Source of the DNA: Cyclobacteriaceae bacterium
Lineage (GTDB): Bacteria > Bacteroidota > Bacteroidia > Cytophagales > Cyclobacteriaceae
Direction: 5' to 3'
Length of the DNA stretch: 64,000 nucleotides
NCBI GenBank assembly: GCA_026129485.1
Contig: JAHCHY010000023.1
Location: 1-64,000 of the forward strand
Part shown: in pieces, positions 45,399-54,869 of the stretch
How positions within the stretch are numbered: position 1 is the first letter of the stretch
Layout of the letters: every line of letters begins with the position of its first letter
Notes under the pieces: model-generated
What the model saw: only the letters and a program-made list of their open reading frames with translations
What the model was told of the DNA's origin: nothing
Database searches by the model: none
Position numbers and translations under genes: made by a program

Positions 45399-47840
45399 AT
45401 GTTAAGAAATAATTTAAAGGTAGCCCTGCGCAACCTGCTCAGGCAAAAAGTCTATTCTGTTATTAATGTTACCGGCCTGGCTGTTGGTGTTGCCAGTTGT
45501 TTGTTAATTGTACTGTATGTGCAAAATGAATTTTCCTACGACAGGTTTTTCCAGGATCATGAACGCATCTACCGCATGTCGCTGGAGCGTATATACCCCA
45601 ATCATTCCACCTATTACGCTATTATACCGCAATCATTTGAAGGTGTTATAAAACGCGACTTTCCCGAGGTTGAGCGATCAACCAACCTGTTCAATTTTAA
45701 TAACTTCACTTTATCCTATAAAAATGAGCGGGACGAGGTTAGCCAGTTTGATGAAAGCAGGGTGCTGTTGAGCGACACCAGCTTTTTACAAGTGTTCAGC
45801 TTTGAGCTGCTGAAAGGAAACCGGGGCCATGCATTGGCAAATGCCAACGAGATACTGGTTACACAGGAAATGGCAACCCGCTACTTTGGTGATGCCGATC
45901 CGATGGGTAAAATTTTAACAGCCGGTGACCAGGAGTTTAAAGTAACAGGTGTTTTAAAAGATATTCCGCAGCATTCGCATTTTAAGTTTAGCGCTGTGCT
46001 GGCCGCATCCACTTATCCGTTTACATCGCGCGAGAATTTTACCGGCTTTTCAACGTTTACATTTTTAAAGCTCAGGCCCGGTGCCAACCCGGCAGATGTG
46101 GAAGCCAAAATGCCTGCTGTAGTAAATACGTATGCTGCGGCACAGATTGAGCGCAACCTCGGTAAGTCGTGGGCCGATTATACAAAGGAAGGAAACGGCT
46201 ACCGCTATTTTCTTCAACCGCTTGCTTCCATTCATCTTGACCCGACTAACCTCGAAGCACAGATGAAGCCTTCGGGCAACCGTACTTCGGTTTATGTGAT
46301 GATCGGTGTAGCCATTCTTATTCTGGCCATTGCCTGCATCAACTTTATGAACCTGGCTACTGCGCGATCGGCCGAGCGTGCACGCGAGGTAGGCGTACGG
46401 AAAGTAATGGGCTCGTTCCGGCAACAGTTGGTTATACAGTTTCTAACCGAATCGTTCGTGCTGAGCTTAGTTGGCGTAGCGCTGGCCGTGCTGATCATTT
46501 ACTTTTCGCTGCCTTATTTCAATGCCCTTACAGATAAGCAACTGAATTTACCGTTCACACTTCAATCGTTTGGTGCATTGGCTTTGCTGGTTGTGTTTGT
46601 CGGGATGCTGGCCGGAAGCTATCCTTCATTAGTATTATCGTCATTCAACCCGGTGGTCGTACTGAAAGGAAAGTTTACCGGCAGCCGGCAGGGAAAGTGG
46701 ATTCGCAACGGACTGGTGATTTTTCAGTTCTGGATTTCCATTATCCTGATGATCGGTACGCTGGTTATTCAGCAGCAGATGCAATTCATGTCAGAAAAAT
46801 CGCTGGGTTTTGATCGTGAGCAGGTGCTGGTAGTGGAGCGCGGTTTTGATTTGGGTGCGCGTTCCGGCACCATGATAGAAGAATTCAGACGGTTACCGGA
46901 GGTGGCCGGGGCAGCAGGCGCGTTTGCCATGCCGGGCCAGGAAAATAATTTCTTTGGCATTCAGTTTCAGCCGGAAGGCTCATCTGAAATTCTTACCACC
47001 AAGTCGATGGTAGTGGCCGATGGTTTTGCAGAAGTAATGAACATGCAGTTGCTGGATGGCCGCTGGTTTGAGCAGGAAACAAACGATTCGCTGCATCTTA
47101 TTTTAAATGAAGCTGCCGTAAAAGTAATGGGACTGGAGAACCCGATAGGGCGTACGCTCATGGAAGTACGCCAGACGCAGGAAGGTAATGTATCGTTGCC
47201 GATGAAAATTATCGGGGTGGTGCGCGATTTTAATTTCATGTCGCTGCGCGAAAATGTTACACCTCTTGTGCTGCAAAGCAATGAATCGTATGGCGGTGCG
47301 AGTCAGTTCATAGCGGTGCGCGTAAAATCCGGACAAGTGCCAGGCGCTATTAAATCAATAGAAGCAAAGTGGAAAGAACTGGCGCCCGAACAAGGTTTTA
47401 AATTTTCATTCCTCGATCAGAGCCTCGATGCACAATATAAAAGTGAGCAGCAATCCGGGAATTTGTTCGCGGTGTTTTCAGGCTTGGCCATTTTTGTTTC
47501 GTGCATCGGGTTGTTTGCCTTGTCTGCCTATATAACCAGCTTGCGTACCAAAGAGATAGGTGTACGAAAAGTTTTAGGCTCCTCGGTAACGAGTGTAGTA
47601 TTGCTGCTCTCCAAAGATTTTACCAAAATGATTTTGATTGCGTTTGTGCTGGCCGTGCCTATTGCATGGTATGTAATGGAAACGTGGTGGTTACAGAATT
47701 TTGCTTACCGGATTACGATTGGCGTGTGGATATTTCTGGTGGCAGGCGCATCTGCCTTGCTGATCGCCTGGATTACGGTAAGCTATCAGTCCATTAAAGC
47801 AGCCGTACAAAACCCGATAGGAGCGTTGAGAAGTGAGTAA
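45399..47840 (+). CDS. FtsX-like ABC transporter permease (MacB_PCD type, duplicated)
   Basis: An 813-residue permease with two MacB_PCD/FtsX halves, a layout very common in Bacteroidota. The first helix (VYSVINVTGLAVGVASCLLI) is followed by a periplasmic domain, then the FtsX block with FMNLATARSAERAREVGVRK and VMGSFRQQLVIQFLTES. A second periplasmic domain and a second block follow (SAYITSLRTKEIGVRKVLGS). No ATPase gene is next to it. Such proteins are often single-gene units whose partner and substrate are unknown. Confidence 0.88.
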   Translation: MLRNNLKVALRNLLRQKVYSVINVTGLAVGVASCLLIVLYVQNEFSYDRFFQDHERIYRMSLERIYPNHSTYYAIIPQSFEGVIKRDFPEVERSTNLFNFNNFTLSYKNERDEVSQFDESRVLLSDTSFLQVFSFELLKGNRGHALANANEILVTQEMATRYFGDADPMGKILTAGDQEFKVTGVLKDIPQHSHFKFSAVLAASTYPFTSRENFTGFSTFTFLKLRPGANPADVEAKMPAVVNTYAAAQIERNLGKSWADYTKEGNGYRYFLQPLASIHLDPTNLEAQMKPSGNRTSVYVMIGVAILILAIACINFMNLATARSAERAREVGVRKVMGSFRQQLVIQFLTESFVLSLVGVALAVLIIYFSLPYFNALTDKQLNLPFTLQSFGALALLVVFVGMLAGSYPSLVLSSFNPVVVLKGKFTGSRQGKWIRNGLVIFQFWISIILMIGTLVIQQQMQFMSEKSLGFDREQVLVVERGFDLGARSGTMIEEFRRLPEVAGAAGAFAMPGQENNFFGIQFQPEGSSEILTTKSMVVADGFAEVMNMQLLDGRWFEQETNDSLHLILNEAAVKVMGLENPIGRTLMEVRQTQEGNVSLPMKIIGVVRDFNFMSLRENVTPLVLQSNESYGGASQFIAVRVKSGQVPGAIKSIEAKWKELAPEQGFKFSFLDQSLDAQYKSEQQSGNLFAVFSGLAIFVSCIGLFALSAYITSLRTKEIGVRKVLGSSVTSVVLLLSKDFTKMILIAFVLAVPIAWYVMETWWLQNFAYRITIGVWIFLVAGASALLIAWITVSYQSIKAAVQNPIGALRSE

Positions 47841-47903
47841 GCGTAAATAGCGTATTGCGGTTTGTTTGAGGCATTGCCTTGATATCATTATCTTGTTGGC
47901 AAT

Positions 47904-50288
47904 ATGAAACTGATTGTCATAACGCTTGCCTTGCTGGTTTTGTTCTCGTGCTCTGAACCGGAATCGCAAACATTTCATCCGCTGTTGTCATCGCTTCCTG
48001 TCATTGCCGGAAAGCAACAATACCTGGAGTCGCCCTTTGTAGCTGCAGGCGATCGCGTTTACATAGTCGGGCACCAGGATGGATCATTCCCCGATTTGGG
48101 CTGGCATGTAACCGGTGAGATGGGTGGTATCTGGGATCATCCCATTAAGCTGATGGATGGCTTTACTGCTTTGCTTATGGATACACAATCCGGGGAAAGC
48201 TTTTGCTTGGATAAGGCCGATACGTTTGTGAATTATCCGGTGGCGAACAGGCATCATTTTACATGGGCTAAAGAAAACATGGAGATTGAACGCTATCAAT
48301 TTGTGCCTGATGGTTTGGAAGGGCTGATGGTTGAGTTTAAGCTCCTTAACCACGGTACAGAAAGTAAAACGATTGACTTTGCTTTTACCGGCATGGTTGA
48401 TCTTCGCCCAACCTGGCTGGGTGAACGTACCAATATGATTGATGCAGAAGATGAAATCCGGTTTGATGAAAAGCTTTCGGCTGCTATTGCGAAGGATAAA
48501 AACAATCCCTGGTATGTGCTGTTTGGTTCTGTGTTAAAAACCGGCAACTTCTCAACTGCTTCGGCTTGCCGGGCTGAACGTAAAGGTTTGGGAACAGATG
48601 GCACATTAACCTATGTAATAACGCTTAAGCCGGGCGAAGTAAAAACAATTCCTTTCTTCATTGCAGGGTCATATCAGTCGGAAGATGCTGCACGCCAGAC
48701 ATTCGAACGCTTAAAGACAAACGGGATCGAAAAGCTCCGGCAAAAAATTGATCACTATAAAAACATTAAGGCAACAGCTAACCTGGTTATTCCCGATAAG
48801 GAAGTAGAGCAGATGTTTGAGTGGCTGAAGTATAATACCGAATGGTTAGTCCGTACCGTTCCTGAACAGGGCAGCGCGGTGTCGGCCGGGTTGCCCGATT
48901 ACCCGTGGTGGTTTGGTGCAGATATGACCTACACCCTGCAAGGTGTTTTGGCAACCGGCAATCATGCTCTGGCCAAACGATCCATTGAATTACTCAGTAA
49001 AATATCGCAGCAAACCAACAACAACGGTCGCATCATTCACGAAGCTTCTACCAATGGTGCGGTGTTCAATCCCGGTAATGTAAACGAAACCGCACAATAC
49101 ATTACTATGCTAAAAGTGTATGGCGACTGGACGGGCGATAAAGAATTGATTGAACAGCTTTTTCCTGCCGTGCAGAAGGGCATTGATTGGCTTACCAAAA
49201 CGATGGATCCTGATGCAAACGGTTACCCGAACGGGAACGGCATGATGGAAATTCATGGATTAGATACCGAGATGATTGATGTGGTTGCCTATACGCAACA
49301 AGCATTGGTTAATGCAGCGGTTATGGCCGGTTGGGTGGGCGAGAAGCAACTGGCTGCTGATTATCAAAAGCAGGCCGAGGCTTTGAAAATAAAAATCAAC
49401 ACCGAGTGGTGGAACGAGGAGGAACAATCGTTTGGCGATTTCAGGGGCACAGTAGCTGAAGCCAAACCGATTGTGGCAGCGGCTTTGGTTCGTGCCGATA
49501 CATTGGGAAAGCCGTGGGCTGCAAAAGAATTGAAAGCAACGGAGCAGAAGATGAACGCCTATCCATCGGGCAAACACTTTCCGTTTGTGGTGTATCATAA
49601 CTGGGTGGTGAATACGCCTATGGAGACAGGCTTGGCCGATACGGCAAAAGCATGGGCCGCTTTGCAAACGGCTACCAAATACGAAAACCCGTTTGGAATG
49701 TACGTTACCGGTATCGATCGCAGCGATGAGCCCGACAGCGTGGTTTTGAAATCGCGGAAGAAAACATTTTCCTATACCGGTGCGGTAATGACGTTACCCA
49801 CCGGGGTACAGGCCGTGGCGGCTGCCAACTATGGTAAACAGAATGAAGCGTTAGGTTATATCAAAAAATTACAGCAATCGTTCAGCTATGCATTGCCGGG
49901 CTCGATGTACGAGGTATCGCCCGATTTTGGTATGGTGGTGCAGGCCTGGAATATTTATGGCGTGGCGGTGCCGGTGATTCGTTCATTTTTTGGTATTGAG
50001 CCACGTGCTATGGAACAAAGTATCTTTATTTCACCGCGCTTACCCGATGCATGGAACGAAGCTGCGCTTGAGCAGGTGAAGGTGGGCAATAACACTATCA
50101 GCATAAAAATTCAGCGTGGTCCAGGTTATGTTGAATATGTGATTCAGCAGTCAGAACCGGGATGGAAACTGCTGATTGATATAAGAGGAGCACGAAAAAC
50201 TGTTGTTAACCAAGAAGAAACGGTTAACAACACTGGTCAGACACTATCGCTTCGTGGCGAACACAATACAATTCGTATATACAAATAG
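47904..50288 (+). CDS. Lipoprotein of the six-hairpin glycosidase superfamily
   Basis: A 794-residue lipoprotein (MKLIVITLALLVLFSC, lipidated cysteine at 16). A beta-sandwich N-terminal half (residues about 30-290) precedes an (alpha/alpha)6 barrel (from about 300) with WWFGADMTYTLQGVLATGNH, GRIIHEASTNGAV and DPDANGYPNGNGMMEIHG. A short beta domain ends the protein. This is the layout of amylo-alpha-1,6-glucosidase and alpha-L-rhamnosidase-like enzymes, but the glycan it cleaves cannot be told. The catalytic acids are probably among E and D of the barrel (MMEIHGLDTE, FNPGNVNETA). It sits alone after an unrelated permease gene. Confidence 0.8.
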   Translation: MKLIVITLALLVLFSCSEPESQTFHPLLSSLPVIAGKQQYLESPFVAAGDRVYIVGHQDGSFPDLGWHVTGEMGGIWDHPIKLMDGFTALLMDTQSGESFCLDKADTFVNYPVANRHHFTWAKENMEIERYQFVPDGLEGLMVEFKLLNHGTESKTIDFAFTGMVDLRPTWLGERTNMIDAEDEIRFDEKLSAAIAKDKNNPWYVLFGSVLKTGNFSTASACRAERKGLGTDGTLTYVITLKPGEVKTIPFFIAGSYQSEDAARQTFERLKTNGIEKLRQKIDHYKNIKATANLVIPDKEVEQMFEWLKYNTEWLVRTVPEQGSAVSAGLPDYPWWFGADMTYTLQGVLATGNHALAKRSIELLSKISQQTNNNGRIIHEASTNGAVFNPGNVNETAQYITMLKVYGDWTGDKELIEQLFPAVQKGIDWLTKTMDPDANGYPNGNGMMEIHGLDTEMIDVVAYTQQALVNAAVMAGWVGEKQLAADYQKQAEALKIKINTEWWNEEEQSFGDFRGTVAEAKPIVAAALVRADTLGKPWAAKELKATEQKMNAYPSGKHFPFVVYHNWVVNTPMETGLADTAKAWAALQTATKYENPFGMYVTGIDRSDEPDSVVLKSRKKTFSYTGAVMTLPTGVQAVAAANYGKQNEALGYIKKLQQSFSYALPGSMYEVSPDFGMVVQAWNIYGVAVPVIRSFFGIEPRAMEQSIFISPRLPDAWNEAALEQVKVGNNTISIKIQRGPGYVEYVIQQSEPGWKLLIDIRGARKTVVNQEETVNNTGQTLSLRGEHNTIRIYK

Positions 50289-50324
50289 TAGTGCTTTAGC
50301 ATGTTGCTATTGCGTTTTTTGTTG

Positions 50325-50387
50325 AAGTCAGGTTTTTCAACCTGACTTTGTCATCGAAACTTTCAATCATCGGGTCGGAAGACCCGA
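50325..50387. repeat. Two palindromes after the glycosidase gene
   Basis: AAGTCAGGTT (50325-50334) and AACCTGACTT (50339-50348) form a perfect 10-base stem. TCGGGTC (50370-50376) and GACCCGA (50381-50387) form a 7-base stem 21 bases later. The pair looks like a dispersed palindromic element; the first could also act as a terminator for the glycosidase gene. Confidence 0.55.
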
Positions 50388-50405
50388 CTGCAATATGAAT
50401 ACGAT

Positions 50406-50420
50406 GTTAGTGCTCGTTAT
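50406..50420. repeat. Left inverted repeat of a possible gene cassette
   Basis: GTTAGTGCTCGTTAT overlaps the stop of the DUF5655 gene and is an imperfect inverted copy (12 of 15) of 51373-51387 on the other side of the gene. Confidence 0.45.
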
Positions 50421-51334
50421 TTCTTGTTCGCTTTTAATGATTGTTTGATTAAACTTAAAATGTATTCCAAATTATCGTCTGATTGGATTTGTATTTCGTA
50501 GTCGCCATTTCCCCAATGTCCTGTTGCTGAAACATCCCGACAAATTCCTTTCGGGTCTTCAAGTTGTCCGTGCCGTAAGTTAATCCACAATTTTAATCCG
50601 TTTCGCTGAATACGAATGTCTACAACATTTGTATTTGCTACAAAAGCGATATACAATTTTTTGGGTTTAACTTCCAAATTATCGAGATTCAATATGGCGT
50701 TTTTGAGTTTTTCGTAGAGTTCTTTGGTTTCATCTGATGCACCTTCTAAGTGTTCTTGCTCTGTAAAGACTTTGATTTCTCTTGTTACTTTTTCAATAGT
50801 GTCGTCTTGTCGGCTAATAGTTTTTACACTTTCTTGTGCACCTGATGTCTGGATTTGGTTGTAACTAACAGTTTTGTTGTTGTATCGTTTAACTTCCCAA
50901 AGTTCAATCGGTAAATCTTTGAAATTAATTGCTTCTTTTTGATATGTAGTGAAACTTGGCGAAATGAATAGCACTCTTGATTGCGACCAATCAGTATCGT
51001 CCCGCTTCAAAGTGCCTTTGCAGTTTTCGTTATATTCAAGAATAAAGTCAGCTTTGTTGTTAAGCATTAACGACAAATACGCATAACCTTGGTCAATTAC
51101 GCTAAAATTTTTGTCCCTTTTGTATTCAATGATTACAAAACTTGAAACATCTTTGTCAAACGCTAATGTGTCAATACGAAACTTACCAAGCGAAAACTCA
51201 GAACGCACAAAGTCAAGCCCAAAAATTGTCTTGATGTTTTGTTCCGTCAAATTTTGAATTTCTTTTTCAAGTTTGAACGGCAACTCTTTTATACGTTCAA
51301 ACCTGTTGTTATTATCTATGTTAAAAAGTGCCAT
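50417..51334 (-). CDS. DUF5655 protein with PD-(D/E)XK nuclease-like N-terminus
   Basis: A 305-residue protein. The N-terminal part has the PD-(D/E)XK pattern: D55 in KFRIDTLAF, then E70 and K72 in SSFVIIEYKR, with FGLDFVRSEFSLG before it. The C-terminal part (about 205-305; KLYIAFVANTNVVDIRIQRN, then LWINLRHGQLEDPKGICRDV) is DUF5655, which is often joined to nuclease-like domains. No partner methylase or defence gene is adjacent. The gene is visibly more AT-rich than its neighbours and is flanked by imperfect 15-base inverted repeats, so it is probably a recent arrival. A defence role is possible but not shown. Confidence 0.82.
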   Translation of the reverse strand: MALFNIDNNNRFERIKELPFKLEKEIQNLTEQNIKTIFGLDFVRSEFSLGKFRIDTLAFDKDVSSFVIIEYKRDKNFSVIDQGYAYLSLMLNNKADFILEYNENCKGTLKRDDTDWSQSRVLFISPSFTTYQKEAINFKDLPIELWEVKRYNNKTVSYNQIQTSGAQESVKTISRQDDTIEKVTREIKVFTEQEHLEGASDETKELYEKLKNAILNLDNLEVKPKKLYIAFVANTNVVDIRIQRNGLKLWINLRHGQLEDPKGICRDVSATGHWGNGDYEIQIQSDDNLEYILSLIKQSLKANKK

Positions 51335-51372
51335 TCGTTTTATTTTCGTTTCTGTTGTTTTGGGCCGTCCGT

Positions 51373-51387
51373 ATAATGAGTGCTAAC
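51373..51387. repeat. Right inverted repeat of a possible gene cassette
   Basis: ATAATGAGTGCTAAC lies 38 bases upstream of the DUF5655 start and is the imperfect inverted partner of 50406-50420. Confidence 0.45.
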
Positions 51388-51407
51388 AGCAATATACTAT
51401 AAGATGG

Positions 51408-52592
51408 TTACTCCAAAGCCTTCACCCCCGGCAGCACTTTACCTTCAAAATACTCCAGCAATGCACCGCCACCTGTAGATACATAGCTCACTTTTTCTTC
51501 AAAGCCGAACTGGGCTACGGCTGCGGCTGAGTCGCCACCGCCAATCAGTGAGAACGCTCCTTTTTCTGTGGCCCGCACTACTGCTTCGGCTACAGCCTTG
51601 GTACCGGCTTCAAACTTCTTCATTTCAAACACACCCATAGGGCCATTCCACAAAATAGTTCTGGATTCCTCGATCACTTTACTGAACACTTGCACGGCTT
51701 GCGGGCCAATATCAAGGCCCATCCAACCGGCAGGTATGGCATTGTTGTTGGCTGTTTGCGTGTTGGCGTTGGCATCGAACTTATCGGCAATAATCGAGTC
51801 GATAGGCAAGTGCAGTTCCACACCCTTGGCTTTTGCTTTCTGGATCAGCTCTTTGGCCAGATCTAATTTATCTGCTTCTACCAGCGAGTTGCCGATGTTG
51901 CCACCCAATGCTTTGAAAAAGGTGTAAGCCATACCACCACCAATAACCAGGTGGTTTACTTTGTCTAACAGCTTTTCAATAATTAAGATCTTATCGGAAA
52001 TTTTTGCGCCACCCATAATGGCGGTAAACGGTTTGGCAGCATTCTCCAATACCTTTTTTGCATTGTCTAATTCGGCCGTCATCACAAAGCCTGCGCATTT
52101 GGTTTGAAAGAATTGTGCCACAATAGTAGTAGAGGCATGGGCGCGGTGTGCCGTACCAAAAGCATCGTTTACATAAATGTCGCCATGCTTCGATAGCTTT
52201 TCGGCAAAAGCCACATCGCCTTTTTCTTCCTGCTTGTAGAAGCGCAGGTTTTCGAGAAGCAATACTTCGCCTGGTTTTAGTGCGGCAGAAAGTTGGTAGG
52301 CTTCCTCACCAATGCAGTCGCCCGCAAACTTTACAGGCACACCCAGCAAAGCTTCGGTGGCTTTAAGGGTATGCTTCAGGGAATATTTTTCTTCGGGACC
52401 TTCTTTGGGCCGGCCCAGGTGGCTCATCAATATGCAACTACCGCCATCGGCCAGTATTTTTTTAAGGGTAGGGATGGTAGCCCGGATGCGGTTATCATCA
52501 GTTACTTCAAACGACTTATCTAATGGTACGTTAAAATCTACACGGATGAGGGCACGCCTGCCTTTGAAATTGATGTCGGTAACAGTTTTCAT
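51408..52592 (-). CDS. pgk: Phosphoglycerate kinase
   Basis: A 394-residue glycolytic kinase that transfers a phosphate from 1,3-bisphosphoglycerate to ADP. The substrate-binding start [64 protein letters not shown] and the nucleotide-side loops [10 protein letters not shown] and [14 protein letters not shown] are all present, at the usual length. It is the last gene of a minus-strand row that also holds phosphofructokinase, with two SRPBCC genes between them. Confidence 0.96.
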   Translation of the reverse strand: MKTVTDINFKGRRALIRVDFNVPLDKSFEVTDDNRIRATIPTLKKILADGGSCILMSHLGRPKEGPEEKYSLKHTLKATEALLGVPVKFAGDCIGEEAYQLSAALKPGEVLLLENLRFYKQEEKGDVAFAEKLSKHGDIYVNDAFGTAHRAHASTTIVAQFFQTKCAGFVMTAELDNAKKVLENAAKPFTAIMGGAKISDKILIIEKLLDKVNHLVIGGGMAYTFFKALGGNIGNSLVEADKLDLAKELIQKAKAKGVELHLPIDSIIADKFDANANTQTANNNAIPAGWMGLDIGPQAVQVFSKVIEESRTILWNGPMGVFEMKKFEAGTKAVAEAVVRATEKGAFSLIGGGDSAAAVAQFGFEEKVSYVSTGGGALLEYFEGKVLPGVKALE

Positions 52593-52642
52593 AGCTATTG
52601 ATAAAATTGATTTTTAAGAGCGCACAAGTTAAGAAAAAGACC

Positions 52643-53143
52643 TTACCCTTGAGTATTTTGTGCAGAGGCTTGTTGTAGCACTTGTTTCCAACCATCGCTT
52701 TCGGCATGTTGTTTAATAATGGCGTTACGTTGTGCAAGTAACCGGCTTAAATAAGTTTTCAGTATCAGCGCATCAGCTAATTGGCCCGGCAATCCCCAGG
52801 GCGATTGAAAGTAAAAATCATCTACCATAGTGGTGGATGACCCTGCCCGGTAGAAATAATGATCGTGCACCATGGTTTTAAACGGGCCGCGCACCATCTC
52901 ATCCGTAAAGGAGAATGGCCGGCTAAACCGGGTAATAGCTGATTGCAATGTGAAGCGGATGCCGAAGTGTGTGCCTTTCCAGGTAACCGTATCATGAAGG
53001 TTCATCAGGCCGGATTCAATGCCATCCGCGATTTCTTCGCGCGAATGGTGCATGGATATTTTATGCAGATCAACACTGCGGGCAAGGTCGAAACAACGCT
53101 CGATGGGTGCATTAACAGAAGTGATGAGTTTGATGCGGGGCAT
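52643..53143 (-). CDS. SRPBCC family protein, copy nearest pgk
   Basis: A 166-residue single-domain SRPBCC (START-like, cyclase/dehydrase-type) protein: IKLITSVNAPIERCFDLARS at the start, DTVTWKGTHFGIRFTLQSAI in the middle, FYFQSPWGLPGQLADALILK and YLSRLLAQRNAIIKQHAE at the end. It is a paralogue of the gene 28 bases upstream, and the two together lie between phosphofructokinase and phosphoglycerate kinase. The ligand is unknown. Confidence 0.82.
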   Translation of the reverse strand: MPRIKLITSVNAPIERCFDLARSVDLHKISMHHSREEIADGIESGLMNLHDTVTWKGTHFGIRFTLQSAITRFSRPFSFTDEMVRGPFKTMVHDHYFYRAGSSTTMVDDFYFQSPWGLPGQLADALILKTYLSRLLAQRNAIIKQHAESDGWKQVLQQASAQNTQG

Positions 53144-53171
53144 AGCGGCTGTGGTTGTGTTGCCGCTGCTT

Positions 53172-53693
53172 TCAGGCCTGGATACTAACCGCTTCCTCTA
53201 CCACTACTTCGGGAGATGGAATAATCATTTGCCACTTGCCGGTTTCCACATAATGCTTGATGATCTGGTTCCGTTTTTTCAACAGGCGCGTAATGTAGCG
53301 TTTGAGCAACAATGTGTCAGCAGTTTCGCCAAGCACACCCCAGGGTGAGCGGAAGTACACGTTATCGATCATAATGGTTTCGCCTGGAAATCCGTAAAAA
53401 AAATGATCGTGAACAAAGGTGTGTAAGGGGCCGGCTTTCATTTCTTCGCTGAAAAAGTACGGCCGGGAACATCGGGTAATTTCAGTTTCAATGTTATGCT
53501 GCGCACCCAGGTAGGTAAACTGCCTCTGTATGCGTTGGCCGGGTTCCAGCACACCGGTCCTTGCTTCCGGTTGTTTGGCCTGCGGCCCCTCGTGCGCGGG
53601 GTAAGGGTTGGTGTATAATTCAATGCTTCGCGCCAGGTCAAAGCATCGTTCTATAGGTGCGTTTATGTGGGTAGATAATTCTATTTTGGTCAT
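53172..53693 (-). CDS. SRPBCC family protein, copy nearest pfkA
   Basis: A 173-residue paralogue of the downstream gene, sharing HINAPIERCFDLARSIELYT, FTYLGAQHNIETEITRCSRP, VYFRSPWGVLGETADTLLLK and YITRLLKKRNQIIKHYVETG. A 15-base gap separates it from phosphofructokinase. The two copies differ enough (many changes over the central part) that the duplication is old. Confidence 0.82.
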   Translation of the reverse strand: MTKIELSTHINAPIERCFDLARSIELYTNPYPAHEGPQAKQPEARTGVLEPGQRIQRQFTYLGAQHNIETEITRCSRPYFFSEEMKAGPLHTFVHDHFFYGFPGETIMIDNVYFRSPWGVLGETADTLLLKRYITRLLKKRNQIIKHYVETGKWQMIIPSPEVVVEEAVSIQA

Positions 53694-53708
53694 GACGTGT
53701 GAGGTAGG

Positions 53709-54812
53709 TTAATCGCCAAAACTTATTCCGAGTCCTTTTGCTGCCCGAACAAGGTAAGAATCTTTGCTGAGAAAATTATATTCAGCAGTCGCTTCCTCCA
53801 GGCTTACCGAGGTGATGGTGTTGTTTTTGTAGGCCACCATTCTGCCAAACTCCTTGTTCAGGGCCAGCTCAAATGCTTTTACGCCAAATAATGACGCGAG
53901 CACGCGGTCGAAGGCTACCGGGGTTCCGCCCCGCTGTGTGTGGCCCAGTACCGTTTCACGTATCTCGGCCTTACAGCCGGCATCTTTCAGTTGTTTGGAT
54001 AGCTGGTAAGCCACTCCGCCCAACCGCACGTGCTCCGAACCTTTTTCGCCAGCCGATGCGGTAATGGTTCCGGCTTTGGGTTTAGCGCCTTCGGCTATTA
54101 CAATGTTTACAAACCCGCGCCCGTTTTTATACCGTCCGTCAATCTTCTTCACCAGCTTATTGATGTCGTATGGAATTTCCGGTATCAGGCAGATCTCGGC
54201 ACCACCGGCAATAGCGGTGTGCAGGGCAATCCACCCGGCATCGCGGCCCATCACTTCCATGATCATGACGCGGTGATGGCTCTCGGCTGTGGTAACCAGC
54301 TTATCGAAGCTATCGGTAGCAATCTGTACGGCTGTCTGAAAGCCGAAGGTGATGTCTGTGGCCGACAAATCATTGTCGATGGTCTTAGGCACGCCTATCA
54401 TGGGCAGCCCTTTATCGAAAAGGGTTTTTGAAATTTTCTGCGAGCCATCGCCCCCAATGTTAATAATGGCATCGAAGTTCAGAGCCTTGAGTTTCTGCAC
54501 CAGCTCATCCGAGCGATCAAAAAATTTGGTGGTGCCATCAGGCTGCACCACCGGAAATTTGATCGGGTTTGCTTTGTTGGTGGTTTTTAAAATAGTGCCA
54601 CCCTTTATGTGTATACCTGCCGTTCTTTTACTGGTGAGTTTTACAATTTCCTGCGGCTCGTTCAGTACACCGTTAAAAGCCTCAATGCTGCCATATACTT
54701 CATAAGGCTTACCGCTTTGCAGCGATTCCCTGCGGGCGCGCTTGTATACTCCGCGGATAACAGCATTAAGACCGGGAGCATCACCACCCCCGGTAAGCAC
54801 AAGTATTTTCAT
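53709..54812 (-). CDS. pfkA: 6-phosphofructokinase, mixed active-site type
   Basis: A 367-residue PFKA-family enzyme that phosphorylates fructose 6-phosphate. The N-terminal phosphate loop is LTGGGDAPGLNAVIRG; the second is IGGDGSQKIS (D122, G123), and PKTIDND (K143, catalytic D146) and MGRDAGWIAL follow. Compared with E. coli PfkA, G123 equals G104, which favours ATP, but K143 replaces G124, as in pyrophosphate-dependent and group III enzymes. So the phosphate donor is uncertain, with ATP more likely. It is longer than E. coli PfkA (320) mainly through an insert at about 75-105. It is 57 bases after tsaC/sua5 on the same strand. Confidence 0.93.
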   Translation of the reverse strand: MKILVLTGGGDAPGLNAVIRGVYKRARRESLQSGKPYEVYGSIEAFNGVLNEPQEIVKLTSKRTAGIHIKGGTILKTTNKANPIKFPVVQPDGTTKFFDRSDELVQKLKALNFDAIINIGGDGSQKISKTLFDKGLPMIGVPKTIDNDLSATDITFGFQTAVQIATDSFDKLVTTAESHHRVMIMEVMGRDAGWIALHTAIAGGAEICLIPEIPYDINKLVKKIDGRYKNGRGFVNIVIAEGAKPKAGTITASAGEKGSEHVRLGGVAYQLSKQLKDAGCKAEIRETVLGHTQRGGTPVAFDRVLASLFGVKAFELALNKEFGRMVAYKNNTITSVSLEEATAEYNFLSKDSYLVRAAKGLGISFGD

Positions 54813-54869
54813 AGTGGGATAGAAAATCCTATCAAGTAAAAGAATTATTTCAGGGCGTACAAACTTTTT

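Noticed and set aside
50406-51387. A typical integron attC site around the DUF5655 gene
   Set aside because: The repeats do not fit the RYYYAAC/GTTRRRY core boxes, so only a cassette-like arrangement is claimed.
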